Shown here piece by piece: positions 45,538 to 54,959 of a DNA stretch of 64,000 bases. The notes beneath the pieces are model-generated. The model was not told the DNA's origin, searched no databases, and saw nothing but the letters and a program-made list of their open reading frames with translations. A program made the translations under genes and the position numbers. Each line of letters opens with the position of its first letter. Position 1 is the first letter of the stretch. Location: the NCBI RefSeq assembly GCF_014645535.1, contig NZ_BMLX01000007.1:62001-126000 (forward strand). Reading direction: 5' to 3'. The stretch is from Silvimonas iriomotensis (GTDB lineage Bacteria; Pseudomonadota; Gammaproteobacteria; Burkholderiales; Chitinibacteraceae).

Positions 45538-46149
45538 TTGGCAAGAAATATTTGAACTGGCTAGCGTTCCGTTGGTCAGCACGGCGGCAACCTGCGCCTG
45601 CAAAGCGGGGATGACCTCTAGCTCGAACCACGGATTACGCTTTAACCACAACTGGTTGCGCGGGCTGGGATGCGGCAGCACAAAGGTCTGCGGGGCGTAG
45701 TCACGCCAGGCCTGAACTGTGGCAGTCAGATCAGCCTTGCGGGCGTCACCCAGATAAAACGCCTGGGCGTATTGACCAATCGCAAGCACCAGTTTGACGC
45801 CAGCCAGCAAAGGCAGCAGTTGCGGATGCCACAACGCCCGGCATTCTGGCCGTGGCGGCAGATCGCCAGACTTGCCCTTGCCCGGGTAGCAAAACCCCAT
45901 CGGCACAATGGCAAAGCGGGCCGGATCATAAAACGTGGCCTCGTCCACGCCCAGCCACTGGCGCAATCGCTTGCCTGAGGCGTCCGACCACGGCACGCCG
46001 CTGGCATGCACTTTGGTGCCCGGCGCCTGCCCGATCAACAAGATCGGCGCGCGCGCATCAGCCACCAGCACCGGGCGCGGGCCCAGCGGCAAATCAGCGC
46101 ATTGATGACAGGCGCGGATGTCAGTCAGCAGGTTTTGCAGGGAGATCAT
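45532..46149 (-). CDS. Uracil-DNA-glycosylase superfamily protein
   Basis: A 205-residue protein of the uracil-DNA-glycosylase-like superfamily. Features are an N-terminal CHQC pair, the motif ILLIGQAPGTKVHASGVPWSDASGKRLRQWLG and the C-terminal HPSPRNQLWLKRNPWFE. The family may act on damaged bases, but this subgroup is mostly uncharacterised and the full four-cysteine iron-sulfur site of family 4 enzymes is not evident. The ATG at 46149 is preferred to an upstream one at 46176. It is divergent from rsuA. Confidence 0.8.
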   Translation of the reverse strand: MISLQNLLTDIRACHQCADLPLGPRPVLVADARAPILLIGQAPGTKVHASGVPWSDASGKRLRQWLGVDEATFYDPARFAIVPMGFCYPGKGKSGDLPPRPECRALWHPQLLPLLAGVKLVLAIGQYAQAFYLGDARKADLTATVQAWRDYAPQTFVLPHPSPRNQLWLKRNPWFELEVIPALQAQVAAVLTNGTLASSNISCQK

Positions 46150-46230
46150 GGCAACACGGAACCAGGCAGTGCACAAAGCGTAGTGTAACGGCGCTTTTTA
46201 TCCGCGCGTGGGCGCGTTAAAGTTGCGTAC

Positions 46231-46962
46231 ATGAAACTGGCAATCGATCGCATTCTCCAATCCCAAGGCTTCGGCACCCGCAAAGGCTGCCGCGAGCTGG
46301 TTACCGACGGCGACGTCTCCATCAACGGCGAGGTCATAGACGACTGGCGCACCGTGGTGGAAACGGACGGCCTTGTTATCACCTTGTTCGGCGAGGAAGA
46401 CTGGCCTTACCGCGCGCAAGTGTATGCGGCGCTCAACAAGCCGCCCAACTACGAGTGCTCGCGCAAGCCCAGCCATCACCCCGGCATTCTGACGCTGCTG
46501 CCCGAGCCCCTGCGCTGGCGCGACGTGCAGCCCGTCGGCCGGCTGGATCATGACACCACCGGCCTGATCCTGCTGTCCGATGACGGCGCGTTCATTCATG
46601 CGCAATCGCACCCGCGCCACCATCAGCCCAAGACCTACCTGGCAACGCTGGCCGAGCCCGCCACCCAGGCGCTGGCGGACGAACTGCAAAGCGGCGTGCA
46701 ACTGCATGATGAACCCGCACCGATTGCGGCGCTTTCGGCCAGGCTGGTTGATCCGCTGCATCTGGAAATCATGCTCGACCAGGGCAAATATCATCAGGTC
46801 AAACGCATGCTGGCCGCCGCCGGCAATCATTGCGCCGCATTGACCCGCGTGGCGATTGGCGGCCTGACGCTGTCCTCGCTCAACCTGGCCGAGGGCGAGT
46901 GGTGTTATCTGACCGAGGCCCAGATCGTGGCCCTGAACAGCGAACCGGATACCGGCGCATAA
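46231..46962 (+). CDS. rsuA: RsuA-type rRNA pseudouridine synthase
   Basis: A 243-residue pseudouridine synthase. An S4-like RNA-binding start (LAIDRILQSQGFGTRKGCRELVTDGDVSINGE, read in pieces) precedes the catalytic domain with the nucleophile Asp in VGRLDHDTTGLILLS and a C-terminal YHQVKRMLAAAGNHCAAL. It isomerises a uridine in 16S rRNA (U516 in E. coli) during ribosome assembly. It is followed four bases later by the patatin gene, suggesting co-transcription. Confidence 0.92.
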   Translation: MKLAIDRILQSQGFGTRKGCRELVTDGDVSINGEVIDDWRTVVETDGLVITLFGEEDWPYRAQVYAALNKPPNYECSRKPSHHPGILTLLPEPLRWRDVQPVGRLDHDTTGLILLSDDGAFIHAQSHPRHHQPKTYLATLAEPATQALADELQSGVQLHDEPAPIAALSARLVDPLHLEIMLDQGKYHQVKRMLAAAGNHCAALTRVAIGGLTLSSLNLAEGEWCYLTEAQIVALNSEPDTGA

Positions 46963-46966
46963 CAAG

Positions 46967-48028
46967 ATGAAATATCTGGAGATCTCTGCCGGCCCGCAGG
47001 CGTATCAGCAAATCGGGGCCGAAGGCTTCAAGGCTGATTTGTTCTCGCATCTGGGCGCGGCGGCCGGCGGCCCCAAATGGCAGGTGCTGGCGCGGCTGGA
47101 CCGGGTGCTGTTTGGCGAGTGGTTGCCGCAACGCACGCGGGCGCTGCACGCGGTGGGTGCCTCGATTGGTGCCTGGCGTCTGGCTGCCGCTGCGGTACAA
47201 GACCCGCTGGCCGGGCTGGATCGCTTTGAAGCCGCCTACCTGGCGCAGCGTTACAGCCTCAAGCCGACACCGGCAGAAGTTACCCGCGTGGCCAGAGAGA
47301 TCATGGACAGCATGCTGGGTGCCGATGGCGTGGCGCAGATTCTGGCCAACCCGCGCATCCATCTTTCCATTCTGACCGCCCGCGGCCTGAACGGCGTGGA
47401 TGGCACCGGCAGCGGCCGGGACAAACTGGCGCTGGGGCGCGCGGTGCTGGCCAATGCCCGCGGCCGGCGCAACATGGCAGATTATTTCCAGCGCGTGGTG
47501 TTTCATACCGGCCAGACGCCCACCCGGTTTATGGATGACGGCTTTGGCGATACCGCCATCGCCCTGGATCAAACCAACTTTACCGCCGCCTTGCTGGCCA
47601 GCGGCACCATTCCGGGCGTGCTGGAAACCGTGCGCGACATTCCCGGCGCCCCGGCGGGCGCGTATCTGGATGGCGGTTTGATTGACTACCATATGGATCT
47701 GGCACTCAACCAGCCGGAAGGCTTGCTGCTGCTGCCGCATTTCTCGCACCGCGTAACAACCGGCTGGCTGGATCAGTTCTTGCCCTGGCGCAAGCCGCGT
47801 TATCTGCACCGCACCTTGCTGATGACGCCCACGGCCGAGTTCCTGCAACTGCTGCCCAACGGCCGCGTGCCCAGCCGCAAGGACTTCGGCCGCTACGCCG
47901 GGCGTGATGCAGAGCGGGAGCGCGACTGGAAAAAAGCCATCGATCTGGGCCAGCACCTGGCCGATGACTTTGCCACCTTCATGCACAGCAAAGAACCATT
48001 GCAGTGGGTGCGGCCGCTGGCCAGCTGA
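46967..48028 (+). CDS. Patatin-like phospholipase
   Basis: A 353-residue patatin-type acyl hydrolase. The serine elbow is GASIGAW (about residue 64) and the dyad aspartate is in YLDGGLIDYH (about 237); an N-terminal GGPK-like oxyanion region (AAAGGPKWQ) precedes them. No signal peptide or membrane anchor is obvious, so a cytoplasmic lipase acting on membrane lipids is likely. The physiological substrate is unknown. It is translated just after rsuA, with a 4-base gap. Confidence 0.85.
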   Translation: MKYLEISAGPQAYQQIGAEGFKADLFSHLGAAAGGPKWQVLARLDRVLFGEWLPQRTRALHAVGASIGAWRLAAAAVQDPLAGLDRFEAAYLAQRYSLKPTPAEVTRVAREIMDSMLGADGVAQILANPRIHLSILTARGLNGVDGTGSGRDKLALGRAVLANARGRRNMADYFQRVVFHTGQTPTRFMDDGFGDTAIALDQTNFTAALLASGTIPGVLETVRDIPGAPAGAYLDGGLIDYHMDLALNQPEGLLLLPHFSHRVTTGWLDQFLPWRKPRYLHRTLLMTPTAEFLQLLPNGRVPSRKDFGRYAGRDAERERDWKKAIDLGQHLADDFATFMHSKEPLQWVRPLAS

Positions 48029-48147
48029 CGCCGCTGGCGCGCGGGTTCGTCATTTTCCTGCACACCCGCTGCAACGCTCAGCCTTTTGCACAGACGGCGG
48101 TGGCATAATGCCGCCATCGTTTACATCCAACTTTATTTGAGCACGCC

Positions 48148-49089
48148 ATGGCCATTCTGATCAGCGGTTCCATTGCCTACGACACCATCATGGTGTTCCA
48201 GGACCAGTTCAAGAACCACCTGCTGCCTGACCAGCTGCACATTATCTCCATCTCTTTCCTGGTGCCGGAAATGCGCCGTGAGCTGGGCGGCTGCGCCGGC
48301 AACATTGCCTACACGCTCAAGGGCCTGGGTGGCGATCCGCTGATGGTGGGCACCGTGGGCAGCGACTTCGGCCCCTACGCCGCGCGCCTGGATCAACAAG
48401 GCATTTCGCGCGCCGGTATCAAGGAATTGCCGGAACACTTCACCGCACAATGCTTTGTCACGACCGACCTGGACGATAACCAGATCGCCGCTTTCCACCC
48501 GGGCGCGATGAATTTCTCGCACTTCATCAATAGCAAAGACATCGGCGTACCGGTAGAGCTGGGGATTGTCGGGCCGGATGGCAAGCTGGGTATGCAGGCG
48601 CGGTGCCGCCAGCTGGCCGAGGCCGGCGTGCCGTTCATTTTCGATCCGGGTCAGGGCATGCCGCTGTTCTCGGGCGACGAACTGATGGAGATGACCGAAC
48701 AGGCCGACTACCTGACGCTGAATGACTACGAAGCCGAAGTCATGTCGCGCCGTTGCGGGGTATCGATTCCTGATCTGGCCAAAAAGGTAAAAGCGCTGAT
48801 CGTGACCTACGGTGGCGAAGGCTCTGAAATTTACGCCAATGGCGAAATCCACCGCATTCCGGTGGTTGCGGCCGAAGCGGTGGTCGACCCGACCGGTTGT
48901 GGTGACGCGTTCCGTGCCGGCCTGTTGTACGGCATCAGCCACGGTTGGGACTGGCCGAGCACCGGCCGCCTGGCCTCTTTGCTGGGCGCCCTGAAAATTG
49001 CCCGCCGCGGCGCGCAAAACCACGATGTGGTGCTGGCCGACGTCAAAGCCCGCTTCGAGCAGGAATTCGGCCAAAGCTGGCCAGCCTGA
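48148..49089 (+). CDS. PfkB-family sugar/nucleoside kinase
   Basis: A 313-residue ribokinase/PfkB-type kinase. The N-terminal LISGSIAYDTIMVF and GGCAGNIAYTLKGLGG match adenosine/ribokinase-like members, and the C-terminal signature VVDPTGCGDAFRAGLLYGI carries the catalytic Asp and anion hole. The substrate cannot be told from sequence; adenosine kinase-like annotations are common for such betaproteobacterial proteins. A strong terminator follows. Confidence 0.87.
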   Translation: MAILISGSIAYDTIMVFQDQFKNHLLPDQLHIISISFLVPEMRRELGGCAGNIAYTLKGLGGDPLMVGTVGSDFGPYAARLDQQGISRAGIKELPEHFTAQCFVTTDLDDNQIAAFHPGAMNFSHFINSKDIGVPVELGIVGPDGKLGMQARCRQLAEAGVPFIFDPGQGMPLFSGDELMEMTEQADYLTLNDYEAEVMSRRCGVSIPDLAKKVKALIVTYGGEGSEIYANGEIHRIPVVAAEAVVDPTGCGDAFRAGLLYGISHGWDWPSTGRLASLLGALKIARRGAQNHDVVLADVKARFEQEFGQSWPA

Positions 49090-49104
49090 GCGCACGCGTA
49101 AATA

Positions 49105-49133
49105 CAGCCCGGTGTGCCACACCGGGCTGTTTC
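49105..49133 (+). terminator. Terminator after the PfkB kinase gene
   Basis: CAGCCCGGTGT and ACACCGGGCTG form a perfect 11-bp stem with a GCC loop, followed by TTTCTC. Confidence 0.82.
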
Positions 49134-49167
49134 TCATCAAACCTGGGTCTGATTACAAGAATCCGGT

Positions 49168-49181
49168 TTGACCTGGATTAA
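49168..49181. promoter_or_regulatory. FNR-like box before ubiUVT
   Basis: TTGACCTGGATTAA matches TTGAT-N4-ATCAA at 8 of 10 positions. If it acts at -41.5, transcription would start near 49216, 26 bases before ubiU. Confidence 0.5.
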
Positions 49182-49241
49182 AAGCAACCGGCGCCAACGC
49201 GCCTAAGCTCCTGCGCTTTGCCACCCTCGGCGGAGCGCATC

Positions 49242-50240
49242 ATGCGTGGTCCTCATCTCGTTTGCCCGGCAGGCAGTTTGCCGGCGCTGAAAAAAGCCGT
49301 CGATCACGGCGCCGACGCGGTTTACGTCGGCTTCAAAGACCCCACCAATGCCCGCAATTTTGCCGGGTTGAATTTCACCGACGCCCAACTGGCCGAAGGC
49401 GTGGCCTACGCCCATCGCAACGGGCGCGAAGTGCTGGTGGCCATCAATACCTACCCGCAAGCCGGCCAGACCAGCCACTGGCACCGCGCGGTTGATCGCG
49501 CCGCAGAACTGGGCGCCGACGCCGTCATCATGGCCGATCCCGGTCTGCTGGATTACGCCGCGCGTACCTGGCCGGCGCTGCGACGCCATCTCTCGGTTCA
49601 GGGGTCGGCCACCAACGCCGACGCCATCAACCTGGCGCATGAGCACTTCGGCATTTCGCGCGTGGTTTTGCCGCGGGTGCTGACTTTGCCGCAAGTGGAA
49701 TACGTAGCCGCGCATACCCCGGTCGAGATCGAAGTATTCGGCTTTGGCAGTCTGTGCGTCATGGCCGAGGGCCGCTGCGCGCTGTCATCGTGGGTGACGG
49801 GGGAATCGCCCAACACGCACGGCGTCTGTTCGCCCGCCGCGCATGTGCGCTGGGATCAACACGGCGACACGCTGCATGCCCGGCTCAACGGCATGCTGAT
49901 TGACCGCTTCGGCAAAGATGAACCCGCCGGTTATCCAACGCTATGCAAAGGCCGGTTTGATGTGGCCGGCGACACCTATTACGCGCTGGAAGAGCCCACC
50001 AGCCTCAATACGCTGTCCATCCTGCCGGAGCTGATCCGCATGGGCGTGGCGGCCATCAAGGTCGAAGGCCGCCAGCGTAGCCCCACCTACACCGCCCAGG
50101 TCACCCGCGTGTTGCGTGCCGCCATTGATGCGGCCAGCCAGGACCGCTACAGCGTGCGCCCGGAGTGGCAAAGAGAGCTGACCGCGATTTCCGAAGGCCA
50201 TCAGCAAACGCTGGGCGCCTATCACCGTCCGTGGCGCTGA
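49242..50240 (+). CDS. ubiU: O2-independent ubiquinone hydroxylation protein UbiU
   Basis: A 332-residue U32-peptidase-like protein. The four cluster cysteines of UbiU are visible (FGSLCVMAEGRCALSSW, HGVCSPAAH and TLCKGRF), so a [4Fe-4S] cluster is expected. With UbiV it hydroxylates the quinone ring without oxygen, using prephenate as the oxygen donor in E. coli. It starts the ubiU-ubiV-ubiT operon. The start at 49242 has GGAG 8 bases upstream. An FNR-like box lies 60 bases upstream, fitting anaerobic induction. Confidence 0.93.
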   Translation: MRGPHLVCPAGSLPALKKAVDHGADAVYVGFKDPTNARNFAGLNFTDAQLAEGVAYAHRNGREVLVAINTYPQAGQTSHWHRAVDRAAELGADAVIMADPGLLDYAARTWPALRRHLSVQGSATNADAINLAHEHFGISRVVLPRVLTLPQVEYVAAHTPVEIEVFGFGSLCVMAEGRCALSSWVTGESPNTHGVCSPAAHVRWDQHGDTLHARLNGMLIDRFGKDEPAGYPTLCKGRFDVAGDTYYALEEPTSLNTLSILPELIRMGVAAIKVEGRQRSPTYTAQVTRVLRAAIDAASQDRYSVRPEWQRELTAISEGHQQTLGAYHRPWR

Positions 50241-50261
50241 GCCGCATACAAGGAGGCAATC

Positions 50262-51149
50262 ATGAAACTCACCCTTGGCCCGCTGCTCTACTACTGGCCG
50301 CGCCAGCAAGTGCTGGACTTCTATGCCGCCGCCGCCCACTGGCCGGTTGACACCATTTACCTGGGCGAAGTGGTCTGCGCCCGGCGCCATGAACTGCGTA
50401 CTGCCGACTGGATCGCGCTGGCGCAAGACCTCAAGACCGCTGGCAAAACCGTCGTGTTGTGTTCGCAGGCGTTGCTGGAATCGGCCGGGGATCTGATCAG
50501 CCTGCGCAAACTGGCCGAAGCCGGTTTTGCCCTGGAAGCCAACGACATGGGCGCCGTGCGTGTCGCCCATGAGGCCGGCGCGCCCATCATTGCCGGGCCG
50601 CATCTGAATATCTACAACGGCGCCACACTGGACTGGTACGCCAGCATGGGCGCGGTGGGCTGGGTACCGGCGCTGGAAATGTCGGCCGTTGCGCTACGCC
50701 AGTTGCTGGCCGAACGCACCTGTACCATCCCCACCGAAGTGTTCGCCCATGGCCACGCACCGCTGGCGTTTTCAGCGCGCTGCTTTACCGCCCGCCATTT
50801 CGATCTGAACAAGGACGCCTGCGAATTCCGCTGCATTGAGCACCCGGATGGCTTGCCGGTACACACGCGGGACGGGCAACCGTTCTTGCGTATCAACGGC
50901 ATCCAGACCCAGTCGGCCACCTGCCAGAGCCTGTGGCATGACCTGCCGGACCTTGCCGCCAGCGGCGTAGACGCGGTGCGCATCAGCCCGCAAGCGCAGT
51001 ACACCGCCGAGTGGATTGCCGCGTGGGCCGCCGCGCTGGCGGGCACCGCCGTCACGCCGGATTTTGCGGCCTGGCAGCCAGAAGGCGTCTCCAACGGCTA
51101 CTGGCACGGCCAGGCCGGGCTGGCGCACATCACCGGGAGCACCAGATGA
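50262..51149 (+). CDS. ubiV: O2-independent ubiquinone hydroxylation protein UbiV
   Basis: A 295-residue U32-type partner of UbiU. All four UbiV cluster cysteines seem present: Cys39 in [11 protein letters not shown], then [20 protein letters not shown]. It begins 21 bases after ubiU with AGGAGG ahead of the ATG, and its stop overlaps the ubiT start (ATGA). It works in the UbiUV heterodimer for anaerobic ubiquinone synthesis. Confidence 0.93.
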   Translation: MKLTLGPLLYYWPRQQVLDFYAAAAHWPVDTIYLGEVVCARRHELRTADWIALAQDLKTAGKTVVLCSQALLESAGDLISLRKLAEAGFALEANDMGAVRVAHEAGAPIIAGPHLNIYNGATLDWYASMGAVGWVPALEMSAVALRQLLAERTCTIPTEVFAHGHAPLAFSARCFTARHFDLNKDACEFRCIEHPDGLPVHTRDGQPFLRINGIQTQSATCQSLWHDLPDLAASGVDAVRISPQAQYTAEWIAAWAAALAGTAVTPDFAAWQPEGVSNGYWHGQAGLAHITGSTR

Positions 51150-51586
51150 TCCGCTTTTTCACGACCCTCCCCGCCAAAGCCCTGCCCCGCCTGCCGGAGG
51201 CACCGCCGGCCCGCGTTGCCGCCTTCATCCTTAACCGGCTCGCCCCGCGTTTGTGGCAAGACGAAGATTTTGCCTGGCTGGCTGGCCGCGCCATTCGCAT
51301 TGCCCTGACCGAACCCGCCATCGGGATGACGTTGGGCCACGATGGCCAGCGCTTCATTGCCCTGCGGCGCCCGGGCGATGTCACCCTGCGCGCCGGCTGG
51401 CGCGATTTTGTGGCCATGATGCGGCAAGAGTCAGACCCCGATACGCTGTTCTTCCAGCGCCGTCTGCAGATTGATGGCGATACCGAACTGGGCCTGCATC
51501 TGAAGAACCGGCTGGATGCGACCGACTGGGACCAGTTGCTCCGCAGCTTGCCCGGCCCGCTGGCGCAGTGGCTGGGGCCAGCCTGA
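51146..51586 (+). CDS. ubiT: Ubiquinone biosynthesis accessory protein UbiT (SCP2 domain)
   Basis: A 146-residue SCP2 lipid-binding-domain protein (YhbT type). The segments [12 protein letters not shown] and [44 protein letters not shown] (in pieces) are typical. UbiT is the anaerobic counterpart of UbiJ, presenting quinone intermediates. The ATG overlaps the ubiV stop by four bases, so the three genes are one translationally coupled unit. A bidirectional terminator follows. Confidence 0.92.
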   Translation: MIRFFTTLPAKALPRLPEAPPARVAAFILNRLAPRLWQDEDFAWLAGRAIRIALTEPAIGMTLGHDGQRFIALRRPGDVTLRAGWRDFVAMMRQESDPDTLFFQRRLQIDGDTELGLHLKNRLDATDWDQLLRSLPGPLAQWLGPA

Positions 51587-51617
51587 GCAGACACCCCTGC
51601 GCGCTATCCCCATAAAC

Positions 51618-51650
51618 AAAAACGCCTGGCAGCAACCAGGCGTTTTTTTT
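51618..51650. terminator. Bidirectional terminator between ubiT and dsbA
   Basis: ACGCCTGG and CCAGGCGT with an A-run before and a T-run after, between convergent genes. Confidence 0.9.
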
Positions 51651-51690
51651 GGCAGTGGTGCCGGGCAACCGGCACATCATGCAGTCAGTC

Positions 51691-52365
51691 TTACTTTTTC
51701 TTCCTGGTTTCGCCCGTAGCAGCGGCCGGCTTCTTGTTGCCGCGCTCTTTGGCGATCAGCTGGTCAATCACGGTCAGCACGGTACCGTCTTCCTTGCCCA
51801 CCATGGACGGCGCAGTCACAAACTTGCCGTTGACGATGAAGGTCGGGACGCCATCGATATGGTAGGTATCCACCAGTTGCGCCAGCTTGCCCACTTCAGC
51901 GGCAGCAGAGAATGAGGTGTAGGCGGCCTTGAACTTGTTCACGTCAATGCCTTGCTTCTTCACCCAGTCGTACAGGGTTTCTTCGCGGCGCAGTTCAATG
52001 CCGTCACGCTGGATGGCGTTGAACACGGCTTGCTGGTACTTGCCGGCAATGCCCATCTGGTTCAGCGCAATGAAAATCTTGGCGTGCGCTTCGATATCGC
52101 TGCGGCCTTGCCAGACCACGTGATAACGGATGAAGTTCACATCAGACGGCAGCTTGGCCGCCCATTGTTCAACATACGGCTCAACATGGAAGCAATGCGG
52201 GCAGCCGTACCAGAAGAACTCGATCACCTCGATCTTGCCTGGCACCTGCACCGGCACCGGTTGGGCCATCAGCTTGTATTCCGTGCCTTCCTTGATATCG
52301 GCTTGGGCTGCAGTCGCGGCGACAAAACCCACAGCCAGCAACAGCGATTTGATCCAGCGAGTCAT
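51691..52365 (-). CDS. dsbA: Thiol:disulfide interchange protein DsbA
   Basis: A 224-residue exported thioredoxin-fold oxidase. The signal peptide ends about ...ATAAQA; the active site is FFWYGCPHCFHVEP (CPHC), and the cis-proline lies in IDGVPTFIVNGKF. It introduces disulfides into periplasmic proteins and is re-oxidised by DsbB. A Lys/Arg-rich tail ends the protein. It lies downstream of a SPOR-domain gene on the same strand, a common betaproteobacterial neighbour pair. Confidence 0.95.
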   Translation of the reverse strand: MTRWIKSLLLAVGFVAATAAQADIKEGTEYKLMAQPVPVQVPGKIEVIEFFWYGCPHCFHVEPYVEQWAAKLPSDVNFIRYHVVWQGRSDIEAHAKIFIALNQMGIAGKYQQAVFNAIQRDGIELRREETLYDWVKKQGIDVNKFKAAYTSFSAAAEVGKLAQLVDTYHIDGVPTFIVNGKFVTAPSMVGKEDGTVLTVIDQLIAKERGNKKPAAATGETRKKK

Positions 52366-52485
52366 TGCTAACTTTCCTTTGTGTTTGAGGTGGCAACGAC
52401 GGCTCAGACCATCGTTACCCGTTCAGATTCAATGCCGGCAAAAATTTTTTTGACCCGTCTTCAACGAAAGACCGGCAAGCCCGGT

Positions 52486-53178
52486 TTACTGGGCTTTCAC
52501 CTGGGCGCTGACAATGCCGTTGGCCTTCAGATCAGCCCGGGCCTTGTCCATATCCGACACGCTGGTAAACGGGCCCACGCGCACGCGGTGCCACACGCCC
52601 TTGTCCTGGGTTTCCACGGTCTGGATACGCGCTTCAATACCGATCAGCGCCAGCTTGGCCTTCAGGTTGTCGGCTTCCTGTTCGTCCTGGAACGCACCCA
52701 CTTGCAGGTACGCCCCTTTAGGCGCTTCGACCGTGGCCGGCGGCGTGGCATCGGGCTGAACCGGCTTCTTGCTGGCCGGGGCCTTGTTGTCGCTTTTATC
52801 TGACATTGCCGGCAACATTTTGTAAAAATCAAAACGTTCGCCGTCGCTGGCATTTTTGGCCGCAGGGGCAGAAGCAACCGGCGTCACCGTTTGCGGCAGC
52901 GGTTGCGCTACGTCCTTACCCTCACCTTGCGGGCGTAAGACTTCTGGCTGATTGGCCACGGTAACCGGCGCGCTGGACACCGCATCAGGCGGCGGCGCCG
53001 ATACCTTGTTCGCAAACGGATTGGTGCCGCGATTGATATAAAAAGCCACGCCAACGGCCACTGCGACGCCGACCAGTGCACCCAGCACAAGCCCCGTCAA
53101 CAAAGAACCGCCGCCTCCCCCGCCGCCCCCGCGTGAGGCGTTCCCACTTGATCGGGTGCGTTTCATGTCTCTACTCAT
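52486..53178 (-). CDS. SPOR-domain cell-division/peptidoglycan-binding protein
   Basis: A 230-residue bitopic membrane protein. A Gly-rich cytoplasmic start is followed by one membrane span (about 25-47), a Pro/Ala-rich linker and a C-terminal SPOR domain (about 153-230: GAYLQVGAFQDEQEADNLKAKL, WHRVRVGPFTSVSDMDKARADLKANG). SPOR domains bind denuded peptidoglycan at the septum. AGAAGGA lies 5 bases before the ATG at 53178. In related genomes this gene often follows argS, which is not in the window. Confidence 0.88.
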   Translation of the reverse strand: MSRDMKRTRSSGNASRGGGGGGGGSLLTGLVLGALVGVAVAVGVAFYINRGTNPFANKVSAPPPDAVSSAPVTVANQPEVLRPQGEGKDVAQPLPQTVTPVASAPAAKNASDGERFDFYKMLPAMSDKSDNKAPASKKPVQPDATPPATVEAPKGAYLQVGAFQDEQEADNLKAKLALIGIEARIQTVETQDKGVWHRVRVGPFTSVSDMDKARADLKANGIVSAQVKAQ

Positions 53179-53499
53179 GTATTCCTTCTCCGGCGCTTGT
53201 CCTCAACGCCTGTCCCGCCAGCCATGCTGACAATTGCGCCAGCCTGGCCGGGTTTTTACCGTAATCCGCAGCGTACCGATTTGCATCCAGGACCGAAAGG
53301 CGTTTTTCAGTCGCCAGACGGTTAACGCCGCCCAAAGTGGTGCCAGTGGCGGCAAATGGCCGAATTCTAGCACCCTGTTTCGGGCTTGCCGCAGATAATA
53401 AAGGGGAATTTTGCTTCCCAGGAAGGGACGGTGCAGTGCAACAGAAGCGCGACCGTCATATAATCACTCCCCTCTTTTCGTGTTTCCAGGGTTTGCCCA
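53179..53499. other. Divergent intergenic region between the SPOR gene and argH
   Basis: 321 bases. No RNA gene, repeat or convincing short ORF was seen; a minus-strand frame of about 57 codons exists but has no ribosome site. It should hold the two divergent promoters. Confidence 0.6.
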
Positions 53500-54885
53500 A
53501 TGCAGGATTCCAAGAAAGCCTGGTCCGGCCGCTTCACCGAACCAGTGTCCGATCTGGTCAAGCGCTACACCGCATCCGTCGATTTCGACAAGCGTATGGC
53601 GGAAGTGGATATTCAGGGCTCGCTGGCCCACGCCACCATGCTGCAACGCGCTGGTGTGCTCTCTGCTGACGATCTGCGCGCCATCCAGTCCGGCATGGCA
53701 GACATCCTGGACGAAATCCGCCACGGCACGTTTGAATGGTCGCTGGACCTGGAAGACGTGCACATGAACATCGAGCGCCGCCTGACCGAGAAAATCGGTG
53801 ATGCCGGCAAGCGTCTGCATACCGGCCGCAGCCGTAACGACCAGGTGGCCACCGATATCCGCCTGTACCTGCGCGGCGCCATCGACATGCTGATTGGCCA
53901 GGTGCACGACCTGCAATTGTCGCTGCTGGATCTGGCCGAGAAACACGCCGCCACCGTCATGCCGGGCTTTACCCACTTGCAAGTGGCGCAACCGGTGACC
54001 TTTGGCCACCACATGCTCGCTTATGTAGAAATGCTGGGCCGCGATGCCGAACGTTTCGCTGACGCCCGCCGCCGCGTCAACCGCATGCCGCTGGGCTCGG
54101 CCGCGCTGGCTGGCACCACCTTCCCGGTGGACCGTCACTACACCGCAGAACTGCTCAATTTTGAGGCCGTCTGTGAGAACTCGCTTGATGCCGTCTCGGA
54201 TCGCGACTTCGCCATCGAGTTCTCCTCTGCCGCCGCGCTGACCATGACGCACCTGTCGCGCCTGTCCGAAGAACTGATCCTGTGGATGAGCCCGCGCTTT
54301 GGCTTTATCGACATTGCCGACCGCTTCTGTACCGGCTCGTCGATCATGCCGCAGAAAAAGAACCCGGATGTACCGGAACTGGTGCGGGGCAAGACCGGCC
54401 GCGTCAACGGCAACCTGGTCTCGCTGCTGACGCTCATGAAGGGCCAGCCGCTGGCGTACAACAAAGATAACCAGGAAGACAAAGAGCCGCTGTTCGACAC
54501 CGTCGACACCCTCTCTGACACCCTGCGTATCTACGCCGACATGATGCGCGGCATTACCGTGCGCCCGGAGTGCATGGCCGCCGCCGTCAAGCAGGGCTAC
54601 GCCACCGCCACCGATCTGGCCGACTACCTGGTCAAGAAGGGTTTGCCGTTCCGCGACGCGCACGAAGCCGTGGCCCTGGCCGTGCGTTACGCCGAAGAAA
54701 AGCGCAAGGATCTGTCCGAGCTGCAACTGGTTGAGCTGCAAAGCTTCTCCTCGCTGATTGAATCCGATATCGCTGAAGTGCTCACCGCCGATGGCAGCAT
54801 CGCCGCGCGTGATCACGTGGGCGGCACCGCGCCCAACCAGGTGCGTATCCAGATCGGCAAATGGCGTCAGCGTCTGGGCGTATAA
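53500..54885 (+). CDS. argH: Argininosuccinate lyase
   Basis: A 461-residue fumarase/aspartase-superfamily lyase. The signature [20 protein letters not shown] contains the catalytic serine loop; AWSGRFTEP at the N-terminus and [19 protein letters not shown] are ArgH-specific. It splits argininosuccinate into arginine and fumarate in arginine synthesis. The gene stands alone with its own terminator. Confidence 0.97.
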   Translation: MQDSKKAWSGRFTEPVSDLVKRYTASVDFDKRMAEVDIQGSLAHATMLQRAGVLSADDLRAIQSGMADILDEIRHGTFEWSLDLEDVHMNIERRLTEKIGDAGKRLHTGRSRNDQVATDIRLYLRGAIDMLIGQVHDLQLSLLDLAEKHAATVMPGFTHLQVAQPVTFGHHMLAYVEMLGRDAERFADARRRVNRMPLGSAALAGTTFPVDRHYTAELLNFEAVCENSLDAVSDRDFAIEFSSAAALTMTHLSRLSEELILWMSPRFGFIDIADRFCTGSSIMPQKKNPDVPELVRGKTGRVNGNLVSLLTLMKGQPLAYNKDNQEDKEPLFDTVDTLSDTLRIYADMMRGITVRPECMAAAVKQGYATATDLADYLVKKGLPFRDAHEAVALAVRYAEEKRKDLSELQLVELQSFSSLIESDIAEVLTADGSIAARDHVGGTAPNQVRIQIGKWRQRLGV

Positions 54886-54909
54886 ATACGGCCTGCTTGC
54901 GCACACCCG

Positions 54910-54939
54910 ACAGGCCGCCGATGCGGCCTGTTTCTTTTT
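54910..54939 (+). terminator. Terminator after argH
   Basis: ACAGGCCGC and GCGGCCTGT with a CGAT loop, followed by TTCTTTTTC. Confidence 0.87.
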
Positions 54940-54959
54940 CTGCGGATAACCTGATCACC

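Noticed and set aside
53179-53499. Minus-strand frame of about 57 codons upstream of the SPOR gene
   Set aside because: Trp/Arg-rich translation, no Shine-Dalgarno sequence; it ends before the SPOR ribosome site and looks like leader DNA.
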